Shown here in pieces: positions 9,152 to 17,753 of a stretch of DNA of 64,000 nt. The position numbers and the translations under genes were made by a program. The stretch lies in NCBI GenBank assembly GCA_030603385.1, contig JAUVXW010000014.1:17402-81401 (forward strand), read 5' to 3'. The notes under the pieces are model-generated. The model was given only the letters and a program-made list of their open reading frames with translations. It did no database searches and was not told the DNA's origin. Position 1 is the stretch's first letter; every line of letters begins with the position of its first letter. This stretch comes from Promethearchaeota archaeon. Its GTDB lineage: Archaea; Asgardarchaeota; Lokiarchaeia; Sigyniarchaeales; SOKP01.

Positions 9152-9964
9152 TTAAATCTTTATTAAATTGTACTTTTTACCAAATTTCTTAAATAATTTG
9201 GTTCCACCCCCCTCTTGCAAAATTCTCAATGTTGACTTTGAATCAGTGATTTCCATTCCACCGACAATGTCTACACCATAATCAAACAAAATATCTGGTA
9301 GCATGCCTACAGATGGTCCCATTACTATAGTTTTTCGAGCCTTTTTTCTGAAAAGATTTAAAATTTTTTCAATAGTATTATTTATTAAAGAAGTACCGGT
9401 ACAAAATAGAATATCAGTAGAAATTTCCTCTTTCTCTAATTCATCTATATTTGTTCGAAAATTAAATTCGCTGAATTCTTTTGGGGTTGAAATTGTATCT
9501 TCCACTAAAGTAATGTTTAATGTCTTTTTTCTTAATTTTTGAATAAGAGGTTTCATTAATCCAATAATAGTAATACTCGTATCCTGATTAATCTCTAAAA
9601 ATTCAAAAGGATCTCCTATTAACTTGGAGTAAGAATTCTTTATTTTTAAAATATGTTGAGACACAGCATTTACAGTAGCAATTCCAATAATCTTTTTTAA
9701 GCTTGGTGTTAGGTAAGACCACTCTAATAATTCTAATAGTTTTTTGTTGGTGAGGTTTCCAGCAAAGTTGATTTTGCTACAATCAACACTATTAATTAGG
9801 CTTGGTAGGGTAGAAGCTAATCCTAAAATTGGTTCTAAACCATAAGCAGAAACTTCTACCCCTGTATAGCCTAAGCCTATTACAACTTTACTAACTTTTG
9901 GAGATACTATTTCATGAACTTTATAGATTTGCTTAATGAACTCAACAGTTTTTTCAAGAATCAT
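9152..9964 (-). CDS. DUF364/DUF4213-type putative heavy-metal chelation protein
   Basis: 270 residues. The N-terminal part has KVVIGLGYTGVEVS and LASTLP, and IATVNAVSQHIL; the C-terminal half is a Rossmann-like domain with ITIIGLMKPLI, ILFCTGTSLINNT, TIVMGPSVGMLPDILFDYGVDIVGG. This layout fits the two-domain DUF4213/DUF364 family, annotated as putative heavy-metal chelation and sometimes linked to molybdenum/tungsten or nickel biology. In a window with several tungsten-type AOR genes a role in metal handling is plausible but only inferred. It is on the same strand as and 63 nt upstream of the small GTPase pair. Confidence 0.75.
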   Translation of the reverse strand: MILEKTVEFIKQIYKVHEIVSPKVSKVVIGLGYTGVEVSAYGLEPILGLASTLPSLINSVDCSKINFAGNLTNKKLLELLEWSYLTPSLKKIIGIATVNAVSQHILKIKNSYSKLIGDPFEFLEINQDTSITIIGLMKPLIQKLRKKTLNITLVEDTISTPKEFSEFNFRTNIDELEKEEISTDILFCTGTSLINNTIEKILNLFRKKARKTIVMGPSVGMLPDILFDYGVDIVGGMEITDSKSTLRILQEGGGTKLFKKFGKKYNLIKI

Positions 9965-10046
9965 TTATTCAAATATATATCAAGATCGTTTAAATAATAA
10001 AATTGCTTAATTTCAATTAAAAATTTATTTTGATTGTGAGATTGAT

Positions 10047-10424
10047 ATGGAGTATATTATCATTGAAAATGAAAAAATTGGTCAAATGAAAGCAAAATTG
10101 CTCACCGATAAGAATCCTAAGACATGTGAAGCAATTTGGAACGCATTACCCTTTGAAGTTAATCTATCAAGATGGGGAGAAGAATTGTATGGGGAAATCC
10201 CTGTTTCATTAGAAGAAGAAAATTCCCAAGTTGATTGTGAGGTAGGAGATATTGGTTATTGGCCTAGTGGAAAAGGATTTTGTATCTTTTTTGGTCCTAC
10301 GCCTGCTAGTAAAGGAGATAAACCAAAAGCAGCTTCTCCAGTAAATATATTCGCTAGAGTTGACGGAGATGCTAAAATATTTAACCAATTTTCATCTTTT
10401 AAAGGGCAAGTAAAAAGAGGTTAA
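10047..10424 (+). CDS. Cyclophilin-like fold protein (TM1367-like)
   Basis: 125 residues. Features are KLLTDKNPKTCEAIWNALPF near the start, then GEELYGEIP, then a glycine-rich stretch DIGYWPSGKGFCIFFGPTPAS and PVNIFARVDGD. This is the pattern of the small archaeal/bacterial cyclophilin-like beta-barrel family typified by TM1367. Members lack the catalytic Arg of peptidyl-prolyl isomerases, and their function is unknown. Divergent from the DUF364 gene (82 nt spacer) and convergent with the antitoxin gene downstream. Confidence 0.75.
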   Translation: MEYIIIENEKIGQMKAKLLTDKNPKTCEAIWNALPFEVNLSRWGEELYGEIPVSLEEENSQVDCEVGDIGYWPSGKGFCIFFGPTPASKGDKPKAASPVNIFARVDGDAKIFNQFSSFKGQVKRG

Positions 10425-10474
10425 TTAAAAATCTTACTCGTCTATAAAAACGTAGCTTTATCTACTATTTTTCT

Positions 10475-10792
10475 CTATATTTTATTGTATTTCTTTAAGA
10501 TTTTTTCGATTTCTAATTCTGCTTCAGAAATTTTGTAGTTCAAAGTAACATTCCTTTTTTTTAATTCATCGAACATCTCCCATATGGAAATTCCAGCAAT
10601 TTCGGATGCTTTTCCAAGGGAGATTTTATCTTTAAGATATTCTTTTAAAGCAAATTCTAACTTTTCTTGAGCGATGCTTTTCCATAATAATTTTCTTATA
10701 AAACTGGATTGATCTTCTTTATATAGTTCCCGTAATTTGTCAATCTCTTCTTTCAAATCATCTGGTAGAACAATAGAAATTTTATCTCCCAT
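10475..10792 (-). CDS. UPF0175-like antitoxin with ribbon-helix-helix N-terminus (orphan)
   Basis: 105 residues from the ATG at 10790-10792, chosen because an AAAGGTG Shine-Dalgarno-like sequence lies about 6 nt upstream; an in-frame TTG at 10810 is a weaker alternative. Residues ISIVLPDDLKEEIDKL resemble a ribbon-helix-helix DNA-binding strand and helix. The C-terminal half (YLKDKISLGKASEIAGISIWEMFDEL, described here in parts) is the UPF0175 signature: short-chain SLGKASEIAG followed by W-F/M-D-L. Such proteins are antitoxins for PIN or MazF-like toxins. No toxin gene follows within the next 400 nt on this strand, so it appears to be an orphan. Confidence 0.7.
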   Translation of the reverse strand: MGDKISIVLPDDLKEEIDKLRELYKEDQSSFIRKLLWKSIAQEKLEFALKEYLKDKISLGKASEIAGISIWEMFDELKKRNVTLNYKISEAELEIEKILKKYNKI

Positions 10793-10871
10793 ATTTTTCA
10801 CCTTTTTCAATATACTCTTGGATTACATCTGCTGAAATCCAACTATTTTAATGAATATTACTTATTAATTC

Positions 10872-10985
10872 TTCGTGAAAGGTCTGCTAAAGTACGAGAA
10901 AGGTATAAATTTATACTTCTTAATAAAAGTTCATGAAATAATATCTTGATATTTATAACATATCGTGAAATCCACCTTTCACGAT
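10872..10985. repeat. Cluster of TCGTGAAA / TTTCACGA repeats with a perfect hairpin
   Basis: TCGTGAAAGG occurs at 10873-10882 and a near copy ACGAGAAAGG at 10894-10903. A perfect inverted repeat, ATCGTGAAA (10962-10970), loop of 6, TTTCACGAT (10977-10985), lies just before the HNH gene. A further TTTCACGA is at 11545-11552, immediately after that gene, in the same orientation as the hairpin right arm. A separate 14-bp palindrome, GTATAAATTTATAC, is at 10903-10916. The repeat bracketing suggests a mobile-element boundary or an operator for the HNH gene. Confidence 0.55.
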
Positions 10986-11036
10986 CAATTATCAATTAAT
11001 TATCATTGAAAAAAAGATTTACTATCAGACTCTTTT

Positions 11037-11540
11037 ATGTTAAATACGAGTGTCAAAAAATATATTATTATGGAAGACGAAAATATTGAGATTTTCAAAG
11101 ACTTTGTAATAGGATTAAATAAAAGGAATAAACTTAAACAATGTACTAAATGTACAAGAACTTTTTCTATAACATCTGAATTTTTCTACAGAAATAGAAC
11201 TACTAAAGATGGTCTTGATTCTTGGTGTAAAGAATGTAAAAAGGAATATGATAAATATCATTATCAGTATAAAAGATATAACATAACAAAGGAGGATTAT
11301 GAGAATATGATGGAAGGGCAGAATGGGAAATGTCTCATATGTGGAAGGAATTTTGATAAAATATATTTTCCACAAAACACACATATTGATCACGATCATA
11401 GGACAGGAAAAGTTAGAGGTCTTCTATGTAATAACTGCAACGTAATATTAGGGAATGCTTTTGATAATCCTCTCATTTTAATTAAGGCAATTAAATACTT
11501 ACAAGAGAATAAGAAAAAAAGAAATAAAAAATCCATATAG
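11037..11540 (+). CDS. Endonuclease VII-like HNH nuclease
   Basis: 167 residues. An N-terminal zinc site (C36, C39, C64, C67) with a phage-like linker is followed by the HNH core: CLICG (99-103), HIDHDHRTG (116-124) and LLCNNCNVILG (129-139). This is the T4 endonuclease VII / recombination endonuclease VII fold, common in phages and as free-standing homing-type enzymes. Two starts are possible (Met1 at 11037 or Met12 at 11070), neither with a clear ribosome site. The gene is bracketed by TTTCACGA repeats and sits among toxin-antitoxin genes, consistent with acquired DNA. No intron, intein or phage structural genes are nearby. Confidence 0.85.
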   Translation: MLNTSVKKYIIMEDENIEIFKDFVIGLNKRNKLKQCTKCTRTFSITSEFFYRNRTTKDGLDSWCKECKKEYDKYHYQYKRYNITKEDYENMMEGQNGKCLICGRNFDKIYFPQNTHIDHDHRTGKVRGLLCNNCNVILGNAFDNPLILIKAIKYLQENKKKRNKKSI

Positions 11541-11567
11541 TCTGTTTCACGAACATATATATTTTTT

Positions 11568-11948
11568 TTATAAGTTTAAATATGATTTTACTATTTTAAT
11601 AGTAGTTTCAGCTAGATCTAATGCATCATTAGCAGATTTTTTATTGAAAACTTCAGCAGGTATTCCTTCTGGAAGTCCATTAGGGTATCTAGTCGGAATA
11701 TAATAACTATCTAAGATAGATACATCTTCGCCTAATTTTGTAAACTTTTTATCGAAAGTACCAGCCCAATCTGCTAATTTCTTAACTGAATGTCCTAGAA
11801 CAAGATCCTCTTTATTAAAATAAATTACAGATTTTAAAGCTTTTTCAACAATTTGTTGAGATATAAAACAAACAAGATAATAGCGTTCATTTTCAAATAG
11901 AATTTAGAATCTATTTGCTTCCTTAGAATATTTACTTATTTCGCTCAT
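11568..11948 (-). pseudogene. HEPN-domain protein interrupted near its start (broken partner of the MNT gene)
   Basis: An ATG at 11946-11948 overlaps the end of the MNT gene, the usual arrangement of an MNT-HEPN pair. It reads MSEISKYSKEANRF and meets TAA at 11904-11906. The same frame continues at once with ILFENERYYLVCFISQQIVEKAL, then GHSVKKLADWAG, SYYIPTRYPNGLPEG and DALDLAE, stopping at 11568. This is a clear HEPN (COG1895-type) domain. In intact relatives about 11-13 residues (W-L-x-A-x-x-D-L-x-A-A) separate these two parts, so a short in-frame deletion that created a stop is likely. A downstream non-ATG start would lose helix 1. Confidence 0.8.
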
Positions 11949-12279
11949 AAATGACCTTTCCTTCTTTTAATATATGTTGAATAAATAAATTTTCTCCTGC
12001 CATGCGTTTAAACTCAATTGGGGTATAGATGAGTAAATCAATTTCTTTAGGTTTTACTTTTTTATAAATTTCTGCTGATCTTTCTATAAAGTCTAGCTTA
12101 GATTCAATTATTATAATTAAATCAATATCACTTGTTAAACTTAATTCCTCTCTAACAGATGATCCAAATTGAATAATTTTTAAAGCGCCCAATTTAATTA
12201 ATTCAGAGATGACACGGTTTAATTCTTGTTTTAGCTCTTTTAAATGCTTTTTCTTAAGCATTTTAACTTTTTGGATCAT
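11932..12279 (-). CDS. MNT-type minimal nucleotidyltransferase (antitoxin of an MNT/HEPN pair)
   Basis: 115 residues. The nucleotidyltransferase signature is complete: QFGSSVREELSLTSDIDL, with GS at 39-40 and the metal-binding Asp pair at 51 and 53. The N-terminal 28 residues are a Lys-rich helix. Small MNT proteins pair with HEPN toxins and neutralise them, in the characterised MntA-HepT case by adding AMP to the HEPN protein. The stop overlaps the start of the HEPN gene at 11948, but that partner carries a premature stop. Transcription is from the minus strand, with 185 nt between this start and the divergent aminotransferase gene. Confidence 0.85.
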   Translation of the reverse strand: MIQKVKMLKKKHLKELKQELNRVISELIKLGALKIIQFGSSVREELSLTSDIDLIIIIESKLDFIERSAEIYKKVKPKEIDLLIYTPIEFKRMAGENLFIQHILKEGKVIYERNK

Positions 12280-12400
12280 TATTGTATAAATATTTATTAG
12301 TCTTATTAAATTAAATGTAAGAATTCTAAATCATAAAGGTTCTAAATATAAATACTATTGCATGATATAGAAATTCACATCTAATCAAAATAATTTTATG

Positions 12401-12443
12401 CGGGAAAAATTAAAATAATCTGAATTATTTTAAACGGGAAAAA
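12401..12443. promoter_or_regulatory. Compound direct + inverted repeat upstream of the aminotransferase
   Basis: CGGGAAAAA occurs twice (12401-12409 and 12435-12443) and brackets a perfect 8-bp inverted repeat, AAAATAAT (12412-12419), CTGA loop, ATTATTTT (12424-12431). The right copy lies 21 nt before the ATG at 12465; an AAGGAG ribosome-binding sequence (12451-12456) follows. The position between two divergent genes and the symmetry suggest a transcription-factor operator, perhaps overlapping the start site. The core is AT-rich and some symmetry could arise by chance. Confidence 0.45.
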
Positions 12444-12464
12444 ATTATAAAAGGAGTAGAAATC

Positions 12465-13727
12465 ATGAAAAAGAATGAAAATCTGCTTGAATTAAGAAAA
12501 CAATATGTCCCAAAGGCTGTTTACAATACTTTTCCATCCTTTATCAGTCAAGCAAATGGTGCTAAAATGACTGATATAGAGGGTTATGAAATGATTGATT
12601 TTGCAGGGGGCATAGCTACAGTCAATGTAGGTCATTGTCATCCCAAAGTTGTAAGTGCTATTAAAGATCAGGCTGAAAAGTACATCCATACATGCTTTCA
12701 TGTAGCAATGTATGAACCATATATAGAGTTAGCACAAAGACTTTGTGAAATTGCACCTGGGGATTTCCCTAAAATGGCTTTTTTTGCAAATAGTGGTGCT
12801 GAAGCTGTAGAAAATGCAATAAAAATTGCCAGATATTACACAAAACGTTCGGGTATAATTACTTTTGAAAATGCTTTCCACGGAAGGACACTTATGGGGA
12901 TGAGTCTAACAAGTAAAGTAAAACCATACAAATTAGGTTTTGGACCATTTGCTCCGGAGATTTATCGAATACCATTTGGTGATGCTAATTTATTCGAAAC
13001 ATTTCTTATAAACCACATTGCACCAGAATCCGTTGCAGCGATCATTGCAGAACCCGTTCAAGGTGAAGGTGGATTTATAACTCCCCCTCCAGAATTTTTC
13101 CCTAAGATTATCGAGATTTGTAAAGAAAATGGAATACTGTTTATTGCTGACGAAATTCAATCCGGGATGGGACGAACGGGAAAGATGTTCGCAATTGAAC
13201 ATTGGGATGTTGTACCTGATATTATTCTTCTAGCAAAGAGCTTAGCAGCAGGCTTACCTTTAAGTGCAATAATAGGACGGAAAGAAATTATGGATTCTCC
13301 TCACATTGGTGGGTTAGGAGGAACATTTGGTGGCAATCCCGTTGCTTGTAGAGCAGCTTTAGCCGTGTTAGACATATTTAAAGAGGAAAATTTATTACAT
13401 AAAGCTGAAATTTTAGGACAAAAATTAAATAAGCAAATTAAGACCTGGCAGAAAAATTTTGAAATTGTTGGAAACATTCATGGTATTGGATCAATGCTCG
13501 CCTTTGAGATAGTAGATACAAAGTCAAAAAAACCCGCAAAGGATAAAGCTAAGGAATTAATCGACTTATGCTATAAGAAGGGTTTAATAATTCTTACTTG
13601 TGGAAAATATGGAAACACTATAAGGTTGCTGATGCCCCTTGTAATAAATAATGATGAATTAGATAAAGGTCTTAAAATACTTGAAGAAAACCTTCAAATT
13701 TTAGAAAATAGGAGTTTGGAAATGTAA
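12465..13727 (+). CDS. Class III PLP aminotransferase (GABA/acetylornithine-type)
   Basis: 420 residues, fold-type I. Landmarks are AGGIATVNVGHCHP (substrate/PLP loop), FFANSGAEAVENAIK, FENAFHGRT, the PLP-binding Asp in FIADEIQSGMGRTG, the Schiff-base Lys in LLAKSLAAGLPLS, and GGTFGGNPVAC. The pattern is closest to 4-aminobutyrate/5-aminovalerate and related omega-amino-acid aminotransferases, which move an amino group from an omega-amino acid to 2-oxoglutarate. It starts with ATG 8 nt after AAGGAG. Convergent with the M20 peptidase gene (7 nt between stops). Two further class III aminotransferases occur at 30645 and 46355. Exact substrate unresolved. Confidence 0.88.
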   Translation: MKKNENLLELRKQYVPKAVYNTFPSFISQANGAKMTDIEGYEMIDFAGGIATVNVGHCHPKVVSAIKDQAEKYIHTCFHVAMYEPYIELAQRLCEIAPGDFPKMAFFANSGAEAVENAIKIARYYTKRSGIITFENAFHGRTLMGMSLTSKVKPYKLGFGPFAPEIYRIPFGDANLFETFLINHIAPESVAAIIAEPVQGEGGFITPPPEFFPKIIEICKENGILFIADEIQSGMGRTGKMFAIEHWDVVPDIILLAKSLAAGLPLSAIIGRKEIMDSPHIGGLGGTFGGNPVACRAALAVLDIFKEENLLHKAEILGQKLNKQIKTWQKNFEIVGNIHGIGSMLAFEIVDTKSKKPAKDKAKELIDLCYKKGLIILTCGKYGNTIRLLMPLVINNDELDKGLKILEENLQILENRSLEM

Positions 13728-13734
13728 TAACTCT

Positions 13735-15021
13735 TTATTCTACACCACACCAATCCATTATTGTACCAATTATTATCTCGGTTGTTTTTACGGTTGATTT
13801 AATGGAAACTCGTTCATCAATTGAATGAATTTTTTCTGCTAACGGTCCGAATGAAACTGCAGGGATACCGTTATATACAAAAAATCGAGCATCCAATCCA
13901 GATGATCCTCCGATATATATTGGTTTGATACCAGAAAATTCTTGAATTTTTTTATCTATCAGTTGTACGAAAGGATCTTCAGGATTTTGTTCATGAGGTC
14001 TTGCTTTCCACCCAAACCACTCAATTTTTGGGGGGTGATCTTTCAACCATCTATCTTTATTCGCGATATTTTGGATAGTTCTCTCAATTTGACTCATAAC
14101 AATTTCTCGGGTCTCACCAGGAGGAAAACCTATTCGACACTCGAGAATACACAAGGCTGGTACTGTTGAAGGCCAATCTCCCGCTTTTATGACTCCAATG
14201 TTAAGTGTCGTTGCTTTCCCCTTCATGCGTGGATCTACTTCTGCATATTTATAACTGATTGTGCTCTGTCTTTCAATGTTTAGGGATGTAAGGGCTTCAA
14301 TTATCGGCACCATTTTTACAATAGCATTCACACCATAATGTGCTGTTGCTGCATGTGCCGGAACACCAGTAACAATAACACGAAAATACATAACCCCTGC
14401 ACTAGCGATACTTATAGCATATCCACCCGGTTCAGGAATTATAGCGGCATCTGTCTTTGGCTGAGTTAGACGCATATATAAATTCCCTCCTATACCGCCA
14501 TCTTCTTCATCAATAGTTGTTTCTATAAGCACATCACCCTTTAACTGAGTTTTTGTTTCTTTAAGTGCTTGAAGAGCAAAAATCATGGATGCAACTCCTG
14601 CTTTCATATCTCCAGCACCCCGTCCATATATGAAATCACCGTCTATTTCACCACTCCATGGATTACGACTCCAATGTTCTACGGGTTCTGGACTCACTAC
14701 ATCAACATGTCCACTAAGGCAAATAGATCGACCATTTCCAGTTCCTTTAAGGATTCCTGCTACATTGGGACGATCCTTATAACCATATTTAGTAAAGGAC
14801 GTTGTTTCAAAATAATCATCACTTTTTCGTAAGATTTCAATATTAGGATAGATCAATTTAGGTTTAAGATCTAATTCTGTAAGCTTTTTATATATGAATT
14901 TTTGGATTTCTCCTTCTTCCCCAGAAATACTAGGGATCCGAACTAGATCTTGAATAAATTTTACAAGCTTATCCTGATTATTTCGAATCCAAGTTATCGG
15001 AGTTGGTTCTTCTGAATTCAT
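13735..15021 (-). CDS. M20 family metallopeptidase (ArgE/DapE/carboxypeptidase G2-like)
   Basis: 428 residues. The dinuclear zinc ligands are visible: SGHVDVV (His and following Asp), GRGAGDMKAG (bridging Asp), TTIDEEDGG (catalytic Glu-Glu), with GGSSGLDARF and a late His in KIHSIDE. A dimerisation domain is inserted in the middle (GVPAHAATAHYG). The family removes acyl or peptidyl groups from amino acids (acetylornithine deacetylase, succinyl-DAP desuccinylase, amino-acyl dipeptidases). The length and the EDGGIGG loop fit ArgE/DapE-type amidohydrolases, but the substrate cannot be read. It could feed free amino acids to the fermentative genes around it. Confidence 0.85.
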   Translation of the reverse strand: MNSEEPTPITWIRNNQDKLVKFIQDLVRIPSISGEEGEIQKFIYKKLTELDLKPKLIYPNIEILRKSDDYFETTSFTKYGYKDRPNVAGILKGTGNGRSICLSGHVDVVSPEPVEHWSRNPWSGEIDGDFIYGRGAGDMKAGVASMIFALQALKETKTQLKGDVLIETTIDEEDGGIGGNLYMRLTQPKTDAAIIPEPGGYAISIASAGVMYFRVIVTGVPAHAATAHYGVNAIVKMVPIIEALTSLNIERQSTISYKYAEVDPRMKGKATTLNIGVIKAGDWPSTVPALCILECRIGFPPGETREIVMSQIERTIQNIANKDRWLKDHPPKIEWFGWKARPHEQNPEDPFVQLIDKKIQEFSGIKPIYIGGSSGLDARFFVYNGIPAVSFGPLAEKIHSIDERVSIKSTVKTTEIIIGTIMDWCGVE

Positions 15022-15070
15022 TTAATTACTTTCCTTTTTTTATCATATTTATTTTTATTAATATTTAAAA

Positions 15071-15694
15071 TTAATTCTTGGGATCTCTTAACATTGACCA
15101 ATTTGTTATTCCTGTACTCTCAATTTCAAATTCTTTCATAACATTAAATCCAAAATTTTGATAATACAAAACATTGCTTTTCTTATTTGTATCTAAGTAA
15201 CATTTAAGATTATTCTCATCTAAATATTCTATCATGGGGAGTAGAAGCTTTCTACCAAAACCCTTTCTTTGAAATTTTGGATCCACCGCTATAACCATGA
15301 GATAAATATGAGGTTCTTTTATAAGTTGTTCATGGATATCATTGGCATAAGAAGTGACTGATAATCTTTCGAGATATTTCTGACCTAACACATAGAAAAA
15401 AACTTCATCACCGCATTCTTTAGAGCGTTCTGGCGTGATATATGCAAATTCTGAGGGGACCCATAACGTTATACCTTCCAAATTAGGTGAAGATGCATAA
15501 ACTACTCCAAATTGAAGACAGTACCAAATATAGGCTTTGAATAAGTATGGAAGATATTTTTTTCTCTCAGATTCATCGGGAATAATATATACATGTAATG
15601 GATCATCATGAAATGCTCGTGAAATAATTTCTGCAGCTTTATTTAAAGGTATATACTTTAACTGATATAGGTCTCGGAGATTTTTCATTTTCAA
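15071..15694 (-). CDS. GNAT family N-acetyltransferase
   Basis: 207 residues. The acetyl-CoA-binding motif A is clear: VIAVDPKFQRKGFGRKLL (V.P..Q.KG.G..L), followed by YLDTNKKSNVLYYQNFGF, the motif B region typical of GNAT enzymes with an N..YY...GF signature. The N-terminal part (AFHDDPLHVYIIPDE) resembles GNATs of the puromycin acetyltransferase-like group. Substrate unknown. Same strand as and 49 nt upstream of the M20 peptidase. Confidence 0.85.
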   Translation of the reverse strand: MKMKNLRDLYQLKYIPLNKAAEIISRAFHDDPLHVYIIPDESERKKYLPYLFKAYIWYCLQFGVVYASSPNLEGITLWVPSEFAYITPERSKECGDEVFFYVLGQKYLERLSVTSYANDIHEQLIKEPHIYLMVIAVDPKFQRKGFGRKLLLPMIEYLDENNLKCYLDTNKKSNVLYYQNFGFNVMKEFEIESTGITNWSMLRDPKN

Positions 15695-15897
15695 TACCAG
15701 TTTTTAAAATTTATTGAAAAGAGATAAAACAAATCTAATTCTCTTAGAAATAATTAAATATAAAACGTAATCCATAAATTAAATGTGTTATTGTTGATCA
15801 GATTCTGGTATAAATACATAAAAAGGACTTGAATGAATATTAAAGATTTTTTGATTCCATTCAATAAACTTAATTTTGAAATTATATTATTACACGC

Positions 15898-17286
15898 GTG
15901 GAACAGATAAATTACTTTGAAAAATTATTCTATCCTAAAACTATAGCCTTTATTGGTGCTTCAAAGAAGAGAGAGTGGCAGTTAAAAGGTTTGGTTGATC
16001 GAGGGTTCACTGGAAAGTTATACTTTGTTTCCAAAGGAAGTGATAAGATATTTGATATAGATTGTTTTAAGGACGTGTCTGAACTTCCTAATGGTATTGA
16101 TCACGCAATAATTGCTGTAAATCGAAACCAATTAGTCGATATTGTGAAAAAATGTATCAATAAAAAGTTTGCAACAATTCATATATTTTCCGCGGGAACA
16201 GGTGAATTTGATGAAGAGGGAAAACAAATTGAAGATGAAATATTCCATTTACTAAAAAACAGTTCTACTAAGGCTATTGGACCTAATTGTATGGGATTAT
16301 ATTCTACTGGTGGTCGATTTTCATTTAACGCTTCTTTTAAAGCAGATCCTATTGGCAATGTAGCATTTATTTCACAATCCGGTGACCTAACAGAAAGGTT
16401 TGTGGGAAGTTTAAATTATCTTGGTGTTAATTTTTCATGGGCAGCAAGCATTGGCAATTCTATATCGTTAAACGTGACAGATCTTATTCGATATTTCAAT
16501 GAAGACGATAAAACTGAGATATTAGCTATCTATCTTGAGGGATTTTCAAGATATCATAATAAAGAAGGAAGAAGGTTGTACAATGAGTTAAAAAAGGCAA
16601 GGAAACCAGTAATATTCTTAAGAAGTGGAAAGACTGTGGCAGGAAAGAGATCTGCAGAATCACATACAGGAAGTTTGACCACTTCAAATCAAATTTGGAA
16701 TGCTGTTTTCACTCAAACGAGTGGTATTAAAGTTCGTACATTTGAGGAATTAACTGATACAACACTAGCATTTTATTATTGCAAGGATATGTTACCCCGC
16801 GAAAAAGGCATACTGCTAATGACATGGTCAGGTGGAAATGCCACAATAGCTACGGATTTAATAACTCAACTTGGAGCTACCATCCCTGAATTTAGTGCAG
16901 CAACAAAGGCAGAATTGAAAAAATTAATTAGATTTGGGGGTGTTGTGAATCCATTAGACTTGCCATGGAAAAATTTTTCAGATGAATATTCGAATATCGC
17001 AAAAATTGCAATTAAAGAACCATATATAGGCGGCGTCTTTGCAGAAACATACCAACCTTGGGATAAAAATACGTTTGAAAATTACTTTGAAAATTTAGAG
17101 TTTCTTAAAAATTTGTGCCACGAACATGGGAAGCCATTTTTTCTTTCTTTACCTCTAGCTGGCTTTCAGGGTAGAGAAAAATATAGAAGGAAAATTGTAG
17201 AAATGGGGGTGCCAATTTTTCCTAGTTTTGAAAGAGCAGCTAAAGCATTCCTTAATTTATATAATTATGGGGAAAAATTAGATTGA
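15898..17286 (+). CDS. Acyl-CoA synthetase (NDP-forming), alpha-subunit type
   Basis: 462 residues, GTG start. A CoA-binding Rossmann domain opens the protein (FYPKTIAFIGASKKREWQ), then AIGPNCMGLYS and a ligase domain with FISQSGDL. ESHTGSL, near residue 257, holds the His that is phosphorylated in ADP-forming acetyl-CoA synthetases (ACD). FLRSGKT and TWSGGNATIATDL follow. Archaeal ACD makes ATP from acyl-CoA during amino-acid fermentation. The family usually needs an ATP-grasp beta subunit, fused or adjacent; none is present here, so it must pair with a distant gene or act differently. Spacing upstream is 203 nt, with no clear ribosome site before the GTG. Confidence 0.85.
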   Translation: MEQINYFEKLFYPKTIAFIGASKKREWQLKGLVDRGFTGKLYFVSKGSDKIFDIDCFKDVSELPNGIDHAIIAVNRNQLVDIVKKCINKKFATIHIFSAGTGEFDEEGKQIEDEIFHLLKNSSTKAIGPNCMGLYSTGGRFSFNASFKADPIGNVAFISQSGDLTERFVGSLNYLGVNFSWAASIGNSISLNVTDLIRYFNEDDKTEILAIYLEGFSRYHNKEGRRLYNELKKARKPVIFLRSGKTVAGKRSAESHTGSLTTSNQIWNAVFTQTSGIKVRTFEELTDTTLAFYYCKDMLPREKGILLMTWSGGNATIATDLITQLGATIPEFSAATKAELKKLIRFGGVVNPLDLPWKNFSDEYSNIAKIAIKEPYIGGVFAETYQPWDKNTFENYFENLEFLKNLCHEHGKPFFLSLPLAGFQGREKYRRKIVEMGVPIFPSFERAAKAFLNLYNYGEKLD

Positions 17287-17305
17287 AAAAAACATACACT
17301 ACGAT

Positions 17306-17737
17306 TTATCTCTCTCTAATTATTTCTAATTCTTCTTCAGATTCAGCAATTCCCTTTAAGATACAATTTTTACTACTAAAATTGTCAAAATTAAGTTTAC
17401 TATCATTTATAATTATACAATTATCTAATTTGAAATTCTTTCCAATTTTTACATTATCAAATATTATAGAATTCGAGATCTCTGCATAATCCTCGATTAC
17501 AGAATCATTTCCGATATAAACCTTCGGTCCGATGAGTACATCATCACCGATTTTAACTTTATCTCCAAGAATAACCGGTTCCATGAAAGTAGGATAATCT
17601 CCTATATAATTTTCAATTTTTAATCCTTTAACATGATTTTTTAGAATTTCAGTCTTTAGTTCTTGGATCTTTAATAAATCGAAATCTTTTTCATTAAGCA
17701 GTTGCTCTAATTGTTTTAATAGTTCTTTCATTCTCAT
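17306..17737 (-). CDS. Left-handed beta-helix (hexapeptide-repeat) protein
   Basis: 143 residues. After an N-terminal helix of about 35 residues come hexapeptide repeats of the [LIV]-G-x4 type: VILGDKVKIGDDVLIGPKVYIG, then VIEDYAEISNSIIF, VKIGKNFKLDNCIII. This builds a left-handed parallel beta-helix as in sugar-nucleotide acyl/nucleotidyl transferases and gamma-carbonic anhydrases. No catalytic domain is attached and no His metal triad is seen, so the enzymatic role is unclear. Same strand as and 16 nt downstream of hypB; convergent with the ACD gene (19 nt gap). Confidence 0.75.
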   Translation of the reverse strand: MRMKELLKQLEQLLNEKDFDLLKIQELKTEILKNHVKGLKIENYIGDYPTFMEPVILGDKVKIGDDVLIGPKVYIGNDSVIEDYAEISNSIIFDNVKIGKNFKLDNCIIINDSKLNFDNFSSKNCILKGIAESEEELEIIRER

Positions 17738-17753
17738 TCATCTAAAATATGAA

